Shown here: piece by piece, positions 1 to 6,234 of the stretch | How positions within the stretch are numbered: the first letter of the stretch is position 1 | Layout of the letters: each line of letters starts with the position of its first letter | Assembly (NCBI GenBank): GCA_031284105.1 | Contig: JAITAN010000001.1 | Span: forward strand, 1-6,496 | DNA from: Treponema sp. | GTDB taxonomy: Bacteria > Spirochaetota > Spirochaetia > Treponematales > Breznakiellaceae | Length of the DNA: 6,496 bases | Direction: 5' to 3' | Program-made: the position numbers and the translations under genes | The notes under the pieces: model-generated | Databases searched by the model: none | Told to the model about the DNA's origin: nothing | What the model saw: the letters and a program-made list of their open reading frames with translations, nothing else

Positions 1-133
1 GGAGCGGTTTTTCCGGCGGCTGAAGGAATTTCGAGGGATTTGCACCCGCTATGACAAACTTGCCCGTATCTTTTCCGCTTGTATCTATCTCGCTTGTATT
101 TGTATTGCTTTGCGTTGTGTGAACACACCCTAG
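1..133 (+). CDS. IS5-family DDE transposase, C-terminal fragment (5' part outside window)
   Basis: The frame beginning at base 2 encodes 43 residues, starting ERFFRRLKEFRG and containing TRYDKLARIF, then stops at TAG 131-133. This matches the C-terminal signature of IS5-family (IS427/IS1031-like) transposases. In that group the third catalytic acid lies in a Y-(2)-R-(3)-E-(6)-K pattern; here the E at fragment residue 1 is followed six residues later by K8, as expected. The hydrophobic, Cys-rich tail (ACIYLACICIA) corresponds to the usual final helix. Only the 3' end is visible, so whether the whole element is intact cannot be judged. No other mobile-element gene is seen in the window. Family-level call is firm; subgroup is inferred from recalled motifs. 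Confidence 0.85.
   Translation, partial: ERFFRRLKEFRGICTRYDKLARIFSACIYLACICIALRCVNTP
117..133 (+). mobile_element. Probable right end of the IS element, terminating at a CTAG
   Basis: The transposase frame runs into GTGTGAACACACCC and then CTAG at 130-133, so its stop codon falls at the likely element boundary. Read from outside inward, the terminus would be GGGTGTGTTCACAC, a plausible IS5-type terminal inverted repeat. Some IS427-group elements are known to insert at CTAG or TA, and the target can then complete the transposase stop codon. The left end is outside the window, so neither the repeat partner nor the target duplication can be seen. Confidence 0.4.
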
Positions 134-185
134 CGAGCCTGTCCTAAGTTTGCCGTTTATACAAAATATCCGGCGGGCCCATAGA

Positions 186-215
186 TTGACAAGCGGAGAA
201 CAATAAGAATAAAAT
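186..215 (+). promoter_or_regulatory. Candidate sigma-70 promoter for the lipoprotein gene
   Basis: A perfect TTGACA at 186-191 is followed after 18 bp by TAAAAT at 210-215 (5 of 6 match to TATAAT). It lies directly between the IS end and the lipoprotein gene. Transcription would begin around 222, essentially on or just past the annotated ATG at 221. The message would therefore be leaderless or start at the internal ATG at 239. An alternative -10, TATAAC at 215-220, would need a 23-bp spacer and is less likely. Confidence 0.45.
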
Positions 216-220
216 ATAAC

Positions 221-1522
221 ATGCGAAAGCATCTTACAATGTTTCCTTTTTCTTTCTTTAGCGTGCTGTTTATAGTTTCTTGTTCGCTTTTTGAACAGGA
301 AAGAGTAATTTTATGGACGGATGTTCCTGAATTCGCCTTATACGCTGCAGTATTCAATGCCTCTCAAACCAAATACAAGGTTGAGACTCATTATTTTGAA
401 TTGACCGCAAAAAAATTAAGTTCTACGGTTGAACAGCCTGATATTGTGGTCGGACGTTGGCTGAAAAGCGCGTCAACCAGATACTTGTTTAAGCCGCTAG
501 ACTGGCTCTTAAAGGATAATTCCCTTGACGGCAGCGCCTTTTACCCCAAGCTGCTTGAGCTTGGCGTCATTGATAATGAGCAGTACCTTCTGCCGGTATC
601 ATTCAATGTTCCCGCTCTTGTGTTTGCCCGGGACAACAGCGATCTTCTAACCGACTATTTTACCGTCAATCTTGAAGAAGCAAAAGAACTGGGTAAAGCG
701 TACAACGCCATGAGCAGAGGCGCCTATACCAGAATCGGTTTTTCCCCGGATTGGGATGATGATTTTCTTTTTGTAAGCGCGGCGCTTTTTACTGCGGATT
801 TTCGTGAAGGGGAGCCTTTGACATGGGATGCGGCCGCTCTGACGCGGGCGCTGGAATACGACAAGGCATGGATAGCCGAGGCAAATACCTCCATACAAGC
901 CGTTGATGATTTCACCTTCAAATATTTTTTCGAACCTCCCGTCAAACTCATCCTGCAAGGACGCATATGTTTTGCCTATATGAACAGCGCCGAAATCTTT
1001 ACCCTTGATTACGATCAACAATCAAATCTCGATTTTCGCTGGATTGCTGAAAAAGAGCGCATTCCGTTAAGCGAAGATACCGTGTATTATGGACTTTACC
1101 AGCAGGGAAACATCGGCAAAGGAGCGGAGGTTTTTACGGAGTGGTTTTTTCAAATCGAAACCCAACGCCGGCTTCTGGAAAACAACAAAAGGCAGCAGCT
1201 TAATGCGATTCTGTTCGGTATAGCGGGCGGCTTTTCCGCCATGAGGAATGTTACGGAAGAAGTATTCCCGCGCTTTTATCCAAGCCTTTTAGGACACATG
1301 CCGCCCGATGACTTTCTGACTCCGCCGAACATCCTGCCGCAGAATTGGCTTACGGTAAAGGAACGGGTTATACTACCGTACATGCACGAGTACATCCATG
1401 CGGCGTCCGCTGTTGATGCAACGGAGGACACGGAGAACGCGAATGGAGCGGTATCCCCGCCGGTTCTGAAGATACGTTCTCTTGAAGATAGAGTTGCGGA
1501 TTGGTATAGGATAAACAAATAG
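221..1522 (+). CDS. Orphan extracellular solute-binding-protein-like lipoprotein
   Basis: This 433-residue protein begins with a charged n-region (MRKHL), a hydrophobic stretch and a lipobox-like IVSC, making Cys21 the probable lipidated residue. It would be a membrane-anchored periplasmic protein. The mature part resembles family-1 (sugar-type) ABC binding proteins. Residues 29-48 (VILWTDVPEFALYAAVFNAS) fit the first strand and helix. PDIVVGRWL near 73-81 and KPLDWLL at 91-97 fit the usual 'target at risk, place near domain' segment. LPVSFNVPALVF at 124-135 matches the hinge strand. No permease or ATPase gene adjoins it here, so transport partners are unknown and it could be a sensor or a shared binding protein. 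ATG 221 is preferred because starting at Met7 (239) would lose the positive n-region; no good Shine-Dalgarno sequence precedes either. The stop TAG 1520-1522 abuts the convergent gene. Exact ligand cannot be called. Confidence 0.75.
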   Translation: MRKHLTMFPFSFFSVLFIVSCSLFEQERVILWTDVPEFALYAAVFNASQTKYKVETHYFELTAKKLSSTVEQPDIVVGRWLKSASTRYLFKPLDWLLKDNSLDGSAFYPKLLELGVIDNEQYLLPVSFNVPALVFARDNSDLLTDYFTVNLEEAKELGKAYNAMSRGAYTRIGFSPDWDDDFLFVSAALFTADFREGEPLTWDAAALTRALEYDKAWIAEANTSIQAVDDFTFKYFFEPPVKLILQGRICFAYMNSAEIFTLDYDQQSNLDFRWIAEKERIPLSEDTVYYGLYQQGNIGKGAEVFTEWFFQIETQRRLLENNKRQQLNAILFGIAGGFSAMRNVTEEVFPRFYPSLLGHMPPDDFLTPPNILPQNWLTVKERVILPYMHEYIHAASAVDATEDTENANGAVSPPVLKIRSLEDRVADWYRINK

Positions 1523-1918
1523 TCAACTTCCGCTGCCTTTCCGTACATACAGGGGAATGGAGGTAAGCTCTTTATCGTCAATGAAAAGTACGAAATTGAT
1601 TATGCCGTTGTTCTTGAAATTCAAGTTTGAGATAGTGAACAAAAGATGGGAAACCGCGGTAGCGTTACCGACTCCCTTTACGGACAGCGCGCCTTGTATG
1701 GGATCCATGCACATATCGCCGTTAAGGTCTCTTGTTTCGATCCTGAATTTATGCGGGGAGAATTCCCATAAATCAAAGCGAATACGGATCACAACGGAGA
1801 GCTGGGGGTGTATGCAGGGAAACATGCGGGCTATGATGGTATCGAATGTGCCGACAACAGTTAACTTGCCGTTATTTTCTTGGGCAAAGTCACAAAAGGA
1901 AAACAACTCTATCTTCAC
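1523..1918 (-). CDS. DUF6941-like small protein of unknown function
   Basis: The 131-residue product contains the N-terminal FCDFAQENNGKLTVVGTFDT (residues 8-27) and a following FP. I recognise these as characteristic of the DUF6941 family of small beta-rich proteins with no established function. No signal peptide or membrane segment is visible, so it is probably cytoplasmic. The start is GTG at 1918-1916, placed directly after the TAG stop of the kinase gene with no spacer. The purine-rich AGGAGAAGG inside the end of the kinase gene lies about 11-15 nt upstream and may serve as ribosome binding site, suggesting translational coupling. It is the last gene of the operon. Its stop TGA (1525-1523) touches the stop of the opposing lipoprotein gene. 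Family name is from recall, not a search; a functional role in the signalling operon is only suggested by position. Confidence 0.75.
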   Translation of the reverse strand: MKIELFSFCDFAQENNGKLTVVGTFDTIIARMFPCIHPQLSVVIRIRFDLWEFSPHKFRIETRDLNGDMCMDPIQGALSVKGVGNATAVSHLLFTISNLNFKNNGIINFVLFIDDKELTSIPLYVRKGSGS

Positions 1919-4243
1919 CTAGGAAGCCGCCTTCTCCTGATCAGATGCTTCAAGTTGTACTGGAATATAGAGGTTGAATGCGGTTCCTTTGTCTTTTTCG
2001 CTCTGTACTTTTAGGCTTCCGCCTAACTCTTTCAGCTTATCATGCACTATGTTCAAACCGATACCGCGTCCCCCATGAACGGTTTCGGTATCCGCGGTAC
2101 TGAAACCCGGAGAAAAAATAAGCTGTAGCAGTCTATTTTTATCTTGTCCTTCGCTTTTGTTTTTAATAAAACCATTATTAAGAGCCTTTTGCCGAATTTT
2201 ATCGTAGTCAATACCTTTGCCGTCATCTCTCATCCGTATATAAATCATGTTGTTTTTAGCTTTTATGGAAAGCCGTATGGTACCGGTCTCGCTCTTACCT
2301 TTAGCCGCTCTCTCATCAGGCGGTTCGACGCCGTGTACCACCGAGTTTCTTACGAGTTGCATAAGCACGTCTTTTAGTACTCGCCGTGGACAGCGATCTA
2401 CGATGCCCGGCTCAAGGTCGGCGACAAAGTTGACCTGCTTCGCTAAATCTTCAGATGCCTTACTACATGCTTTTGTCAACGCCTCAACAAGCGCATCATC
2501 GTTACTCTTTATTTTTGCGTCGCTTCTAAACGTGTTAATCTTCGATAGCGTAACGCGGAAATGCTCTTTTTCCTGCATCAATTTTTCTATCTCCAACGTC
2601 AAATGAAGCATGTCGTCAAACGGTACATCCTGCACCGCTTCCCGCAAACGCTTGATTTCCGATTCGAGCGCGTGTACTTTTCCGCCGAAAGCCGCAAGCC
2701 CAAGAATGACGGCGTTTGATTTTATAGCGTGTACCGATTTATATATCTCGACCAGCATTTCGTGTTGTGTAAATTCGTTGTTTTTGAGAATACCATCGAT
2801 CTGTTTGAACTCATAATCCACGTCTTCAATAAAATCATTGAACACTTTCGGCTCTACGTTAATAAGCTCAAACAGGCTCCGCATTTCTTCCTGCCGCTTC
2901 TTTTCTTCTTCAGCGAGTCTTCTCTGTAGTTCAATTTTAGCGGTAATATCGTAGATGGAACCCATGATCACGGTTTCTCCATGACCCCGTTCAACGGTGG
3001 TGAATTCCACATGGAGAATTTTCCGTTCTCTCGATTCGATACTACAATAATGGAACTCATTCAAAGGGTTGATATCATTCAGCATATCCCAGTCAAACTG
3101 CTTTTCAAAGATCATATCAAAGTAATCTTCAATAGCGGTCAACTCGCTTGGCATTACCGATTCGGCTAACAAATCAAGGAAGCTCATACCGTGAAGTTCG
3201 TGTACGCCTAGTATCCGAGGCAACGCCTTGGAATAATTGTCCTGGATGATGAAATCTCTGCCCATAAAAAAGAGTCCGATGTCAAGACTATCTTTCATAG
3301 CCGCGATTTCATCACGTTCAGCCAAGTGCGTCATATCGATTAGGTTGATGAGGATGCCTTTTTCATCCGGCAGATTATCTCCTAATGCCTTGAAATACCG
3401 GTGTTCTCCATCGATCCAACATTCCCACATTTTTTCGTAAACACGCTCTGTTTTTCTGAGAAGATCTCCTGCGAGTTCTTTCATCTCCATGGAGGGAAAG
3501 AAGTCGATAACGGGTCTTCCTATGGCCAAGTCGGGGTTTTCAAGGTGCGTTAGTTTTGCAAGGTTATTACTGATATTTGTTACTCTATTCAATTCGTCAA
3601 CCATCGCAATATAGTTCGGCGTAGTTTCCATGAGGGTTTTGAACGAATCGCGGCGTTCAGTTGTCTCTTTAGTCCTCCTATATAAAGCCCCAAAAGCCGC
3701 CAGCAATACGATACCGGCAAACAGAGAGACTACCCACCCAAATACCGTTAAGGGTATCCCCTCATAAATTTCAGGGTTTAAAACATAATACACCTTACCG
3801 GAATTCGCTCCCATAAAGGGAACTTTAGAGAACGTCATAATGCCAAGCACCATGTTCTGGATAATGACAAAAAGAAAGGTTTGAAAATAGTTATCGTAAA
3901 GGCAACTCAGAATACAACAGGCTATACAAAGGGGCAAATAGTATTCATACCAACCATTTCCTCTTGATTGGAGTACTTGCACTACACTAATAACGGCAAA
4001 GAAAGTAGCCGGCACCCAGAAAGCCAGTTGTTTGTAATTTTTGACGCTTCTGTACAAAATAATAAGCACAACCAAACCGGCGAGGATAACAACCCCCATC
4101 AATTCGATAATAAAAAAAGCAGGAACTTTTTGTACCAGGATAATGGCGATATGGATAAGCCCCAACGCCAATATGCCAAAGAACGCGCTTACATTGCCGA
4201 GACGAAAAGATGTTCTATTTCTGTTTTTACCGCTATTATTCAT
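1919..4243 (-). CDS. Membrane sensor kinase: 6 TM, two PAS-like regions, Hpt, CheA-type HATPase
   Basis: This is a 774-residue protein. Hydrophobic segments near 17-37, 42-64, 72-92, 101-118, 119-138 and 163-187 predict a six-helix membrane sensor with little extracytoplasmic mass. Two PAS-like regions follow (about 198-306 and 314-437, the second ending YDITAKIELQRRL). A coiled coil rich in E/K/R (438-460) leads to an Hpt/P1-like domain (about 465-535) with the motif VHAIKSNA, His505 being the predicted phosphoacceptor. The ATPase domain (about 610-765) is CheA-like: N box with Asn633 in LVRNSVVHGVE, G1 DDGKGID at 673-679, F-box FSPGFSTA at 710-717, and G2 GGRGIGL at 724-730. The chain ends soon after, so the CheW-like P5 domain of true CheA is absent; there is also no receiver domain. 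The start ATG has GAAGG seven nt upstream, overlapping the stop of the lipid kinase gene. It likely autophosphorylates at His505 and passes phosphate to the operon's CheY-like protein. Function is inferred from domains; the ligand is unknown. Confidence 0.88.
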   Translation of the reverse strand: MNNSGKNRNRTSFRLGNVSAFFGILALGLIHIAIILVQKVPAFFIIELMGVVILAGLVVLIILYRSVKNYKQLAFWVPATFFAVISVVQVLQSRGNGWYEYYLPLCIACCILSCLYDNYFQTFLFVIIQNMVLGIMTFSKVPFMGANSGKVYYVLNPEIYEGIPLTVFGWVVSLFAGIVLLAAFGALYRRTKETTERRDSFKTLMETTPNYIAMVDELNRVTNISNNLAKLTHLENPDLAIGRPVIDFFPSMEMKELAGDLLRKTERVYEKMWECWIDGEHRYFKALGDNLPDEKGILINLIDMTHLAERDEIAAMKDSLDIGLFFMGRDFIIQDNYSKALPRILGVHELHGMSFLDLLAESVMPSELTAIEDYFDMIFEKQFDWDMLNDINPLNEFHYCSIESRERKILHVEFTTVERGHGETVIMGSIYDITAKIELQRRLAEEEKKRQEEMRSLFELINVEPKVFNDFIEDVDYEFKQIDGILKNNEFTQHEMLVEIYKSVHAIKSNAVILGLAAFGGKVHALESEIKRLREAVQDVPFDDMLHLTLEIEKLMQEKEHFRVTLSKINTFRSDAKIKSNDDALVEALTKACSKASEDLAKQVNFVADLEPGIVDRCPRRVLKDVLMQLVRNSVVHGVEPPDERAAKGKSETGTIRLSIKAKNNMIYIRMRDDGKGIDYDKIRQKALNNGFIKNKSEGQDKNRLLQLIFSPGFSTADTETVHGGRGIGLNIVHDKLKELGGSLKVQSEKDKGTAFNLYIPVQLEASDQEKAAS

Positions 4244-4253
4244 ATTCTAGCCT

Positions 4254-5204
4254 TCAGTTTTTTTTATAAGTCAAATTATCGACAGCCGCGAAGTGTACGG
4301 CGCCGGGTTTAACCTCAACCGTAATGCTGGTATCAAAGAAAATTTCTCCATCGGCCTGTATTTCCAACGGCAATTCAGACCGTATTTCAAGTTTCTTTGC
4401 CTGAATTAGTTTACAATTAGACGGAGTTTTTCCTTTAATATAGTTCGGTAAGACAAACAGCGTACTGAGGACGCTCAAAGGTTTAAACAACAGCGTATGC
4501 AAGATGCCGTCATCCGGACGCGCTATAGGCATTACGCTCTTGTTACCGCCATAACAGGGACCGTTTGCAATATTTATGCTGCTGTATTCCCCGCTGAAAT
4601 CTACGCTATCAATGATAATATTGTACTGCCGGTACAAGATATCATGATCAAACAAGACGGTTATACCGCCTGCGGTGAGGAAGACGTTATACAGAAAAGT
4701 AAAACGGTTGAGCAGCATAGGATACTTTTTGCTGAAGTTACTCATCTTGATAACCGCGCGCGATTCCATTCCAATAGTGAGCGTGTTGATCGCATAATTA
4801 TTCCCGAAGGCAATAACATCCGTGGGCAGGGTTTTTGCCGAAACCAAAGCTCCTATATTCCTGAAAAGGTGCGTTTTATCTTCACCAAACACGCGGATAA
4901 AATCATTAGTTTTTCCATAAGGCACCGACGCAAGCTCCATGTTGGGAAGCCCTATGATACCATTGAGACAATCAAACAGAATTCCATCCCCGCCCACGGC
5001 ATAGACGCGTACCGTCTCGTTTTCGTCGGCGGTCATTATTTCCCTTTTTATAATGCCGATAGCATCGCGGGGAAAATGCGAAATCTGAATCGAAAAATGA
5101 GGTTTTTCCTGTGTCCTGAAAAATTGCCCAATGGTATCAATAATATAATCCATCTGTGTTTTTGGGGTAAACGACTTAGGATTAAAAACAAAAACATGCT
5201 TCAT
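4254..5204 (-). CDS. Diacylglycerol/lipid kinase-family protein with divergent nucleotide motifs
   Basis: The 316-residue length and motif order fit the DAGK catalytic-domain family (DgkB/YegS-like), which phosphorylates diacylglycerol or related lipids with ATP. Visible motifs are VFNPKS at 6-11 (cf. NPxSG), VGGDG at 70-74, PYGKTNDF at 95-102 (cf. PxGTxNDF), a C-terminal-domain ARPDDGIL at 228-235, and QADGE at 283-287. No membrane helix is seen; homologues act as soluble enzymes at the membrane surface. Two positions depart from the commonest sequence: GGDGI instead of GGDGT (Ile75), and GKTND instead of GTGND. Sphingosine kinases carry Leu at the first position, so loss of activity is not implied. 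The start ATG 5204-5202 has a weak AGGA about 12 nt upstream. Placed between the CheX-like and kinase genes (14 and 10 nt gaps), it is surely co-transcribed with the signalling proteins. Substrate cannot be told from sequence. Confidence 0.82.
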   Translation of the reverse strand: MKHVFVFNPKSFTPKTQMDYIIDTIGQFFRTQEKPHFSIQISHFPRDAIGIIKREIMTADENETVRVYAVGGDGILFDCLNGIIGLPNMELASVPYGKTNDFIRVFGEDKTHLFRNIGALVSAKTLPTDVIAFGNNYAINTLTIGMESRAVIKMSNFSKKYPMLLNRFTFLYNVFLTAGGITVLFDHDILYRQYNIIIDSVDFSGEYSSINIANGPCYGGNKSVMPIARPDDGILHTLLFKPLSVLSTLFVLPNYIKGKTPSNCKLIQAKKLEIRSELPLEIQADGEIFFDTSITVEVKPGAVHFAAVDNLTYKKN

Positions 5205-5218
5205 GGTATCAATGATTC

Positions 5219-5686
5219 CTATGCTCCTTCGATCGCAACAAGAAGAGTGAATATATCATCGTCGAAGACCTTAAATGGTATACATAGAATCCTCGTATGG
5301 GTACCAGGCCACATGATTACATGCCCATTCCCCCGAATGATGGTTGGAAGGGAGATGATTATTTTCATGCTTTCCTCAAGTCCCTGTTTTGCGTTTCCTG
5401 CAATGATGTTGACGATTTCACCAATCGCATCGGCCACATCGTCATCTATTTTCGTATGAGGACTGCCGGTAAGCAAGTCGGTAAGCCTAATCGCGAGTTT
5501 TTGTTGCATGGAGACAATCACCGCGCCGCGCGCTTCACCGGTAAGTCCGATAACCGCCGAAATATCATTACCGACAATGGCGTCTTTTTCCAAAAAATAC
5601 GGCGTCTTCACCGTTACATTTTCGTTTATAAGGCTCTTAAAGACATTTACACATACATCAATAAAGGGTTTAATATACTGTTCCAT
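5219..5686 (-). CDS. CheX-like CheY-P phosphatase
   Basis: This 155-residue protein fits the CheC/CheX/FliY phosphatase fold in size. It carries the ExxN catalytic signature as DAIGEIVNIIAGNAK, with Glu90 and Asn93 the predicted catalytic pair that positions water against the phospho-aspartate of a CheY-type regulator. A single copy of the motif and the length point to CheX rather than CheC (two copies) or FliY. In known spirochaete CheX the enzyme acts as a dimer on CheY-P. The start ATG 5686-5684 is supported by AAGGA eight nt upstream. It lies 23 nt downstream of the CheY-like gene, its likely substrate. Whether it is the chemotaxis CheX proper or a paralogue dedicated to this operon is unclear. 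The absence of cheA and cheW of the classical kind argues for a paralogue. No gene symbol is given for that reason. Confidence 0.85.
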   Translation of the reverse strand: MEQYIKPFIDVCVNVFKSLINENVTVKTPYFLEKDAIVGNDISAVIGLTGEARGAVIVSMQQKLAIRLTDLLTGSPHTKIDDDVADAIGEIVNIIAGNAKQGLEESMKIIISLPTIIRGNGHVIMWPGTHTRILCIPFKVFDDDIFTLLVAIEGA

Positions 5687-5709
5687 AATTTCTTTCCTTT
5701 TTACTCTAG

Positions 5710-6090
5710 CTATTTATTGAGAATCTTTGACAACTTTTCCTTGAAAATTTGAGAATTTACGGGTTTTGTGAGATAATCGGTGGCTCCGTTTTTCAATGCC
5801 TCGATGACATTGTACTTAGCGGATTCACTTGTTATCATAACAATGGGGAGCGACTTGTACGTCTCTATCGCTCGCACCTTTTTCAGAAAATCTATTCCCG
5901 ATAATTTAGGCATATTCCAATCTAACAACACCAAACCAACCGGGCACATACTCATTTGCTCCAGCGCTTCTTCTCCATTACCGGCTTCAATAAAAATACA
6001 CTTCGTTTGCATATCAGAAAACATACCTTTAACCGTATTTCTCATGATGCGCGAGTCATCAACTATTAAAACTGTTAAATCAATCGCCAT
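5710..6090 (-). CDS. CheY-like single-domain response regulator
   Basis: A 126-residue receiver domain with no output domain. It shows the acidic pair Asp11-Asp12 (IVDDSR), the phosphoacceptor Asp57 in LLDWNMP, Thr87 in MITSES, and Lys109 in LTKP, so all catalytic positions are present. The start ATG 6090-6088 is preferred to an in-frame ATG at 6168. It has AGGAGG four nt upstream and directly begins the first beta strand. The longer form would place the promoter -10 inside the gene. It is first in the operon, followed by a CheX-like phosphatase and, two genes later, an Hpt-containing kinase that could be its phosphodonor. As with CheY it must act through protein contact, perhaps the flagellar motor or a neighbour; the target cannot be read from sequence. 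Confidence 0.9.
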   Translation of the reverse strand: MAIDLTVLIVDDSRIMRNTVKGMFSDMQTKCIFIEAGNGEEALEQMSMCPVGLVLLDWNMPKLSGIDFLKKVRAIETYKSLPIVMITSESAKYNVIEALKNGATDYLTKPVNSQIFKEKLSKILNK

Positions 6091-6094
6091 ATAA

Positions 6095-6100
6095 CCTCCT
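6095..6100 (-). promoter_or_regulatory. Strong ribosome binding site deciding the response regulator start
   Basis: The minus strand reads AGGAGG followed by TTAT and ATG. This is the best Shine-Dalgarno match in the window, and it fixes the start at 6090 rather than at the upstream in-frame ATG. The four-nt spacer is slightly short but workable. Confidence 0.8.
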
Positions 6101-6112
6101 CTCATTGGGCGC

Positions 6113-6128
6113 TTGCAAAAAATTGCAA
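6113..6128. promoter_or_regulatory. TTGCAA-N4-TTGCAA symmetric site in the operon leader
   Basis: Two copies of the self-complementary hexamer TTGCAA are separated by AAAA between the predicted start site and the ribosome binding site. As DNA it could bind a dimeric regulator. As RNA it could form a 6-bp stem with a four-U loop in the leader. Either would allow control of the operon; no known regulator is recognised. Confidence 0.3.
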
Positions 6129-6134
6129 TCAACC

Positions 6135-6152
6135 TACTCTTGAATTTGAGTA
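6135..6152. promoter_or_regulatory. Inverted repeat overlapping operon -10 and start site (operator candidate)
   Basis: TACTC at 6135-6139 and GAGTA at 6148-6152 form a perfect 5-bp inverted repeat with an 8-bp AT-rich spacer. It covers part of the -10 and the predicted start, where a bound repressor would block transcription. Short arms mean chance is a real alternative. Confidence 0.3.
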
Positions 6153-6157
6153 TAACA
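6149..6157 (-). promoter_or_regulatory. Extended -10 promoter of the signalling operon
   Basis: The minus strand carries TGTTATACT: TG, one base, then TATACT (6154-6149), an extended -10 with 5 of 6 matches. No convincing -35 lies 17 bp upstream (CTTCTT), which suits an extended -10 promoter. Transcription would begin near 6142, giving a leader of about 50 nt before the response regulator. It is the only promoter-like sequence I see for the five minus-strand genes. Confidence 0.55.
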
Positions 6158-6234
6158 TATTTTCTCAAAAAAAGAAGCGTTTTCTACCTATTTTTCATTT
6201 TATTTTAGGGTATGTTCGCATTACAGGAAGGAGA

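Noticed and set aside
135..144. GAGCCTGTCC just outside the IS end as a second IS terminal repeat
   Set aside because: Ten bases alone are weak evidence, the orientation is opposite to that expected for the right end of this element, and no further transposase sequence follows.
1557..1922. A 121-codon + strand open frame opposite the DUF6941-like gene
   Set aside because: The minus frame has family signature residues and fits the operon; the + frame has no recognisable features or ribosome binding site.
4497..5459. A 320-codon open frame on the + strand opposite the lipid kinase and part of the CheX-like gene
   Set aside because: It is slightly longer than the lipid kinase gene but lies wholly antisense to two genes with clear catalytic motifs, and its translation shows no recognisable domain.
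5219..6090. Calling the response regulator and phosphatase the core chemotaxis cheY and cheX
   Set aside because: The classical spirochaete cheA-cheW-cheX-cheY arrangement is absent; gene order is reversed and the kinase lacks the CheW-like domain, so paralogues are more likely.
6091..6168. Longer start for the response regulator at 6168
   Set aside because: The 26 extra residues are not part of a receiver fold, the operon -10 would be inside the gene, and AGGAGG marks the start at 6090.
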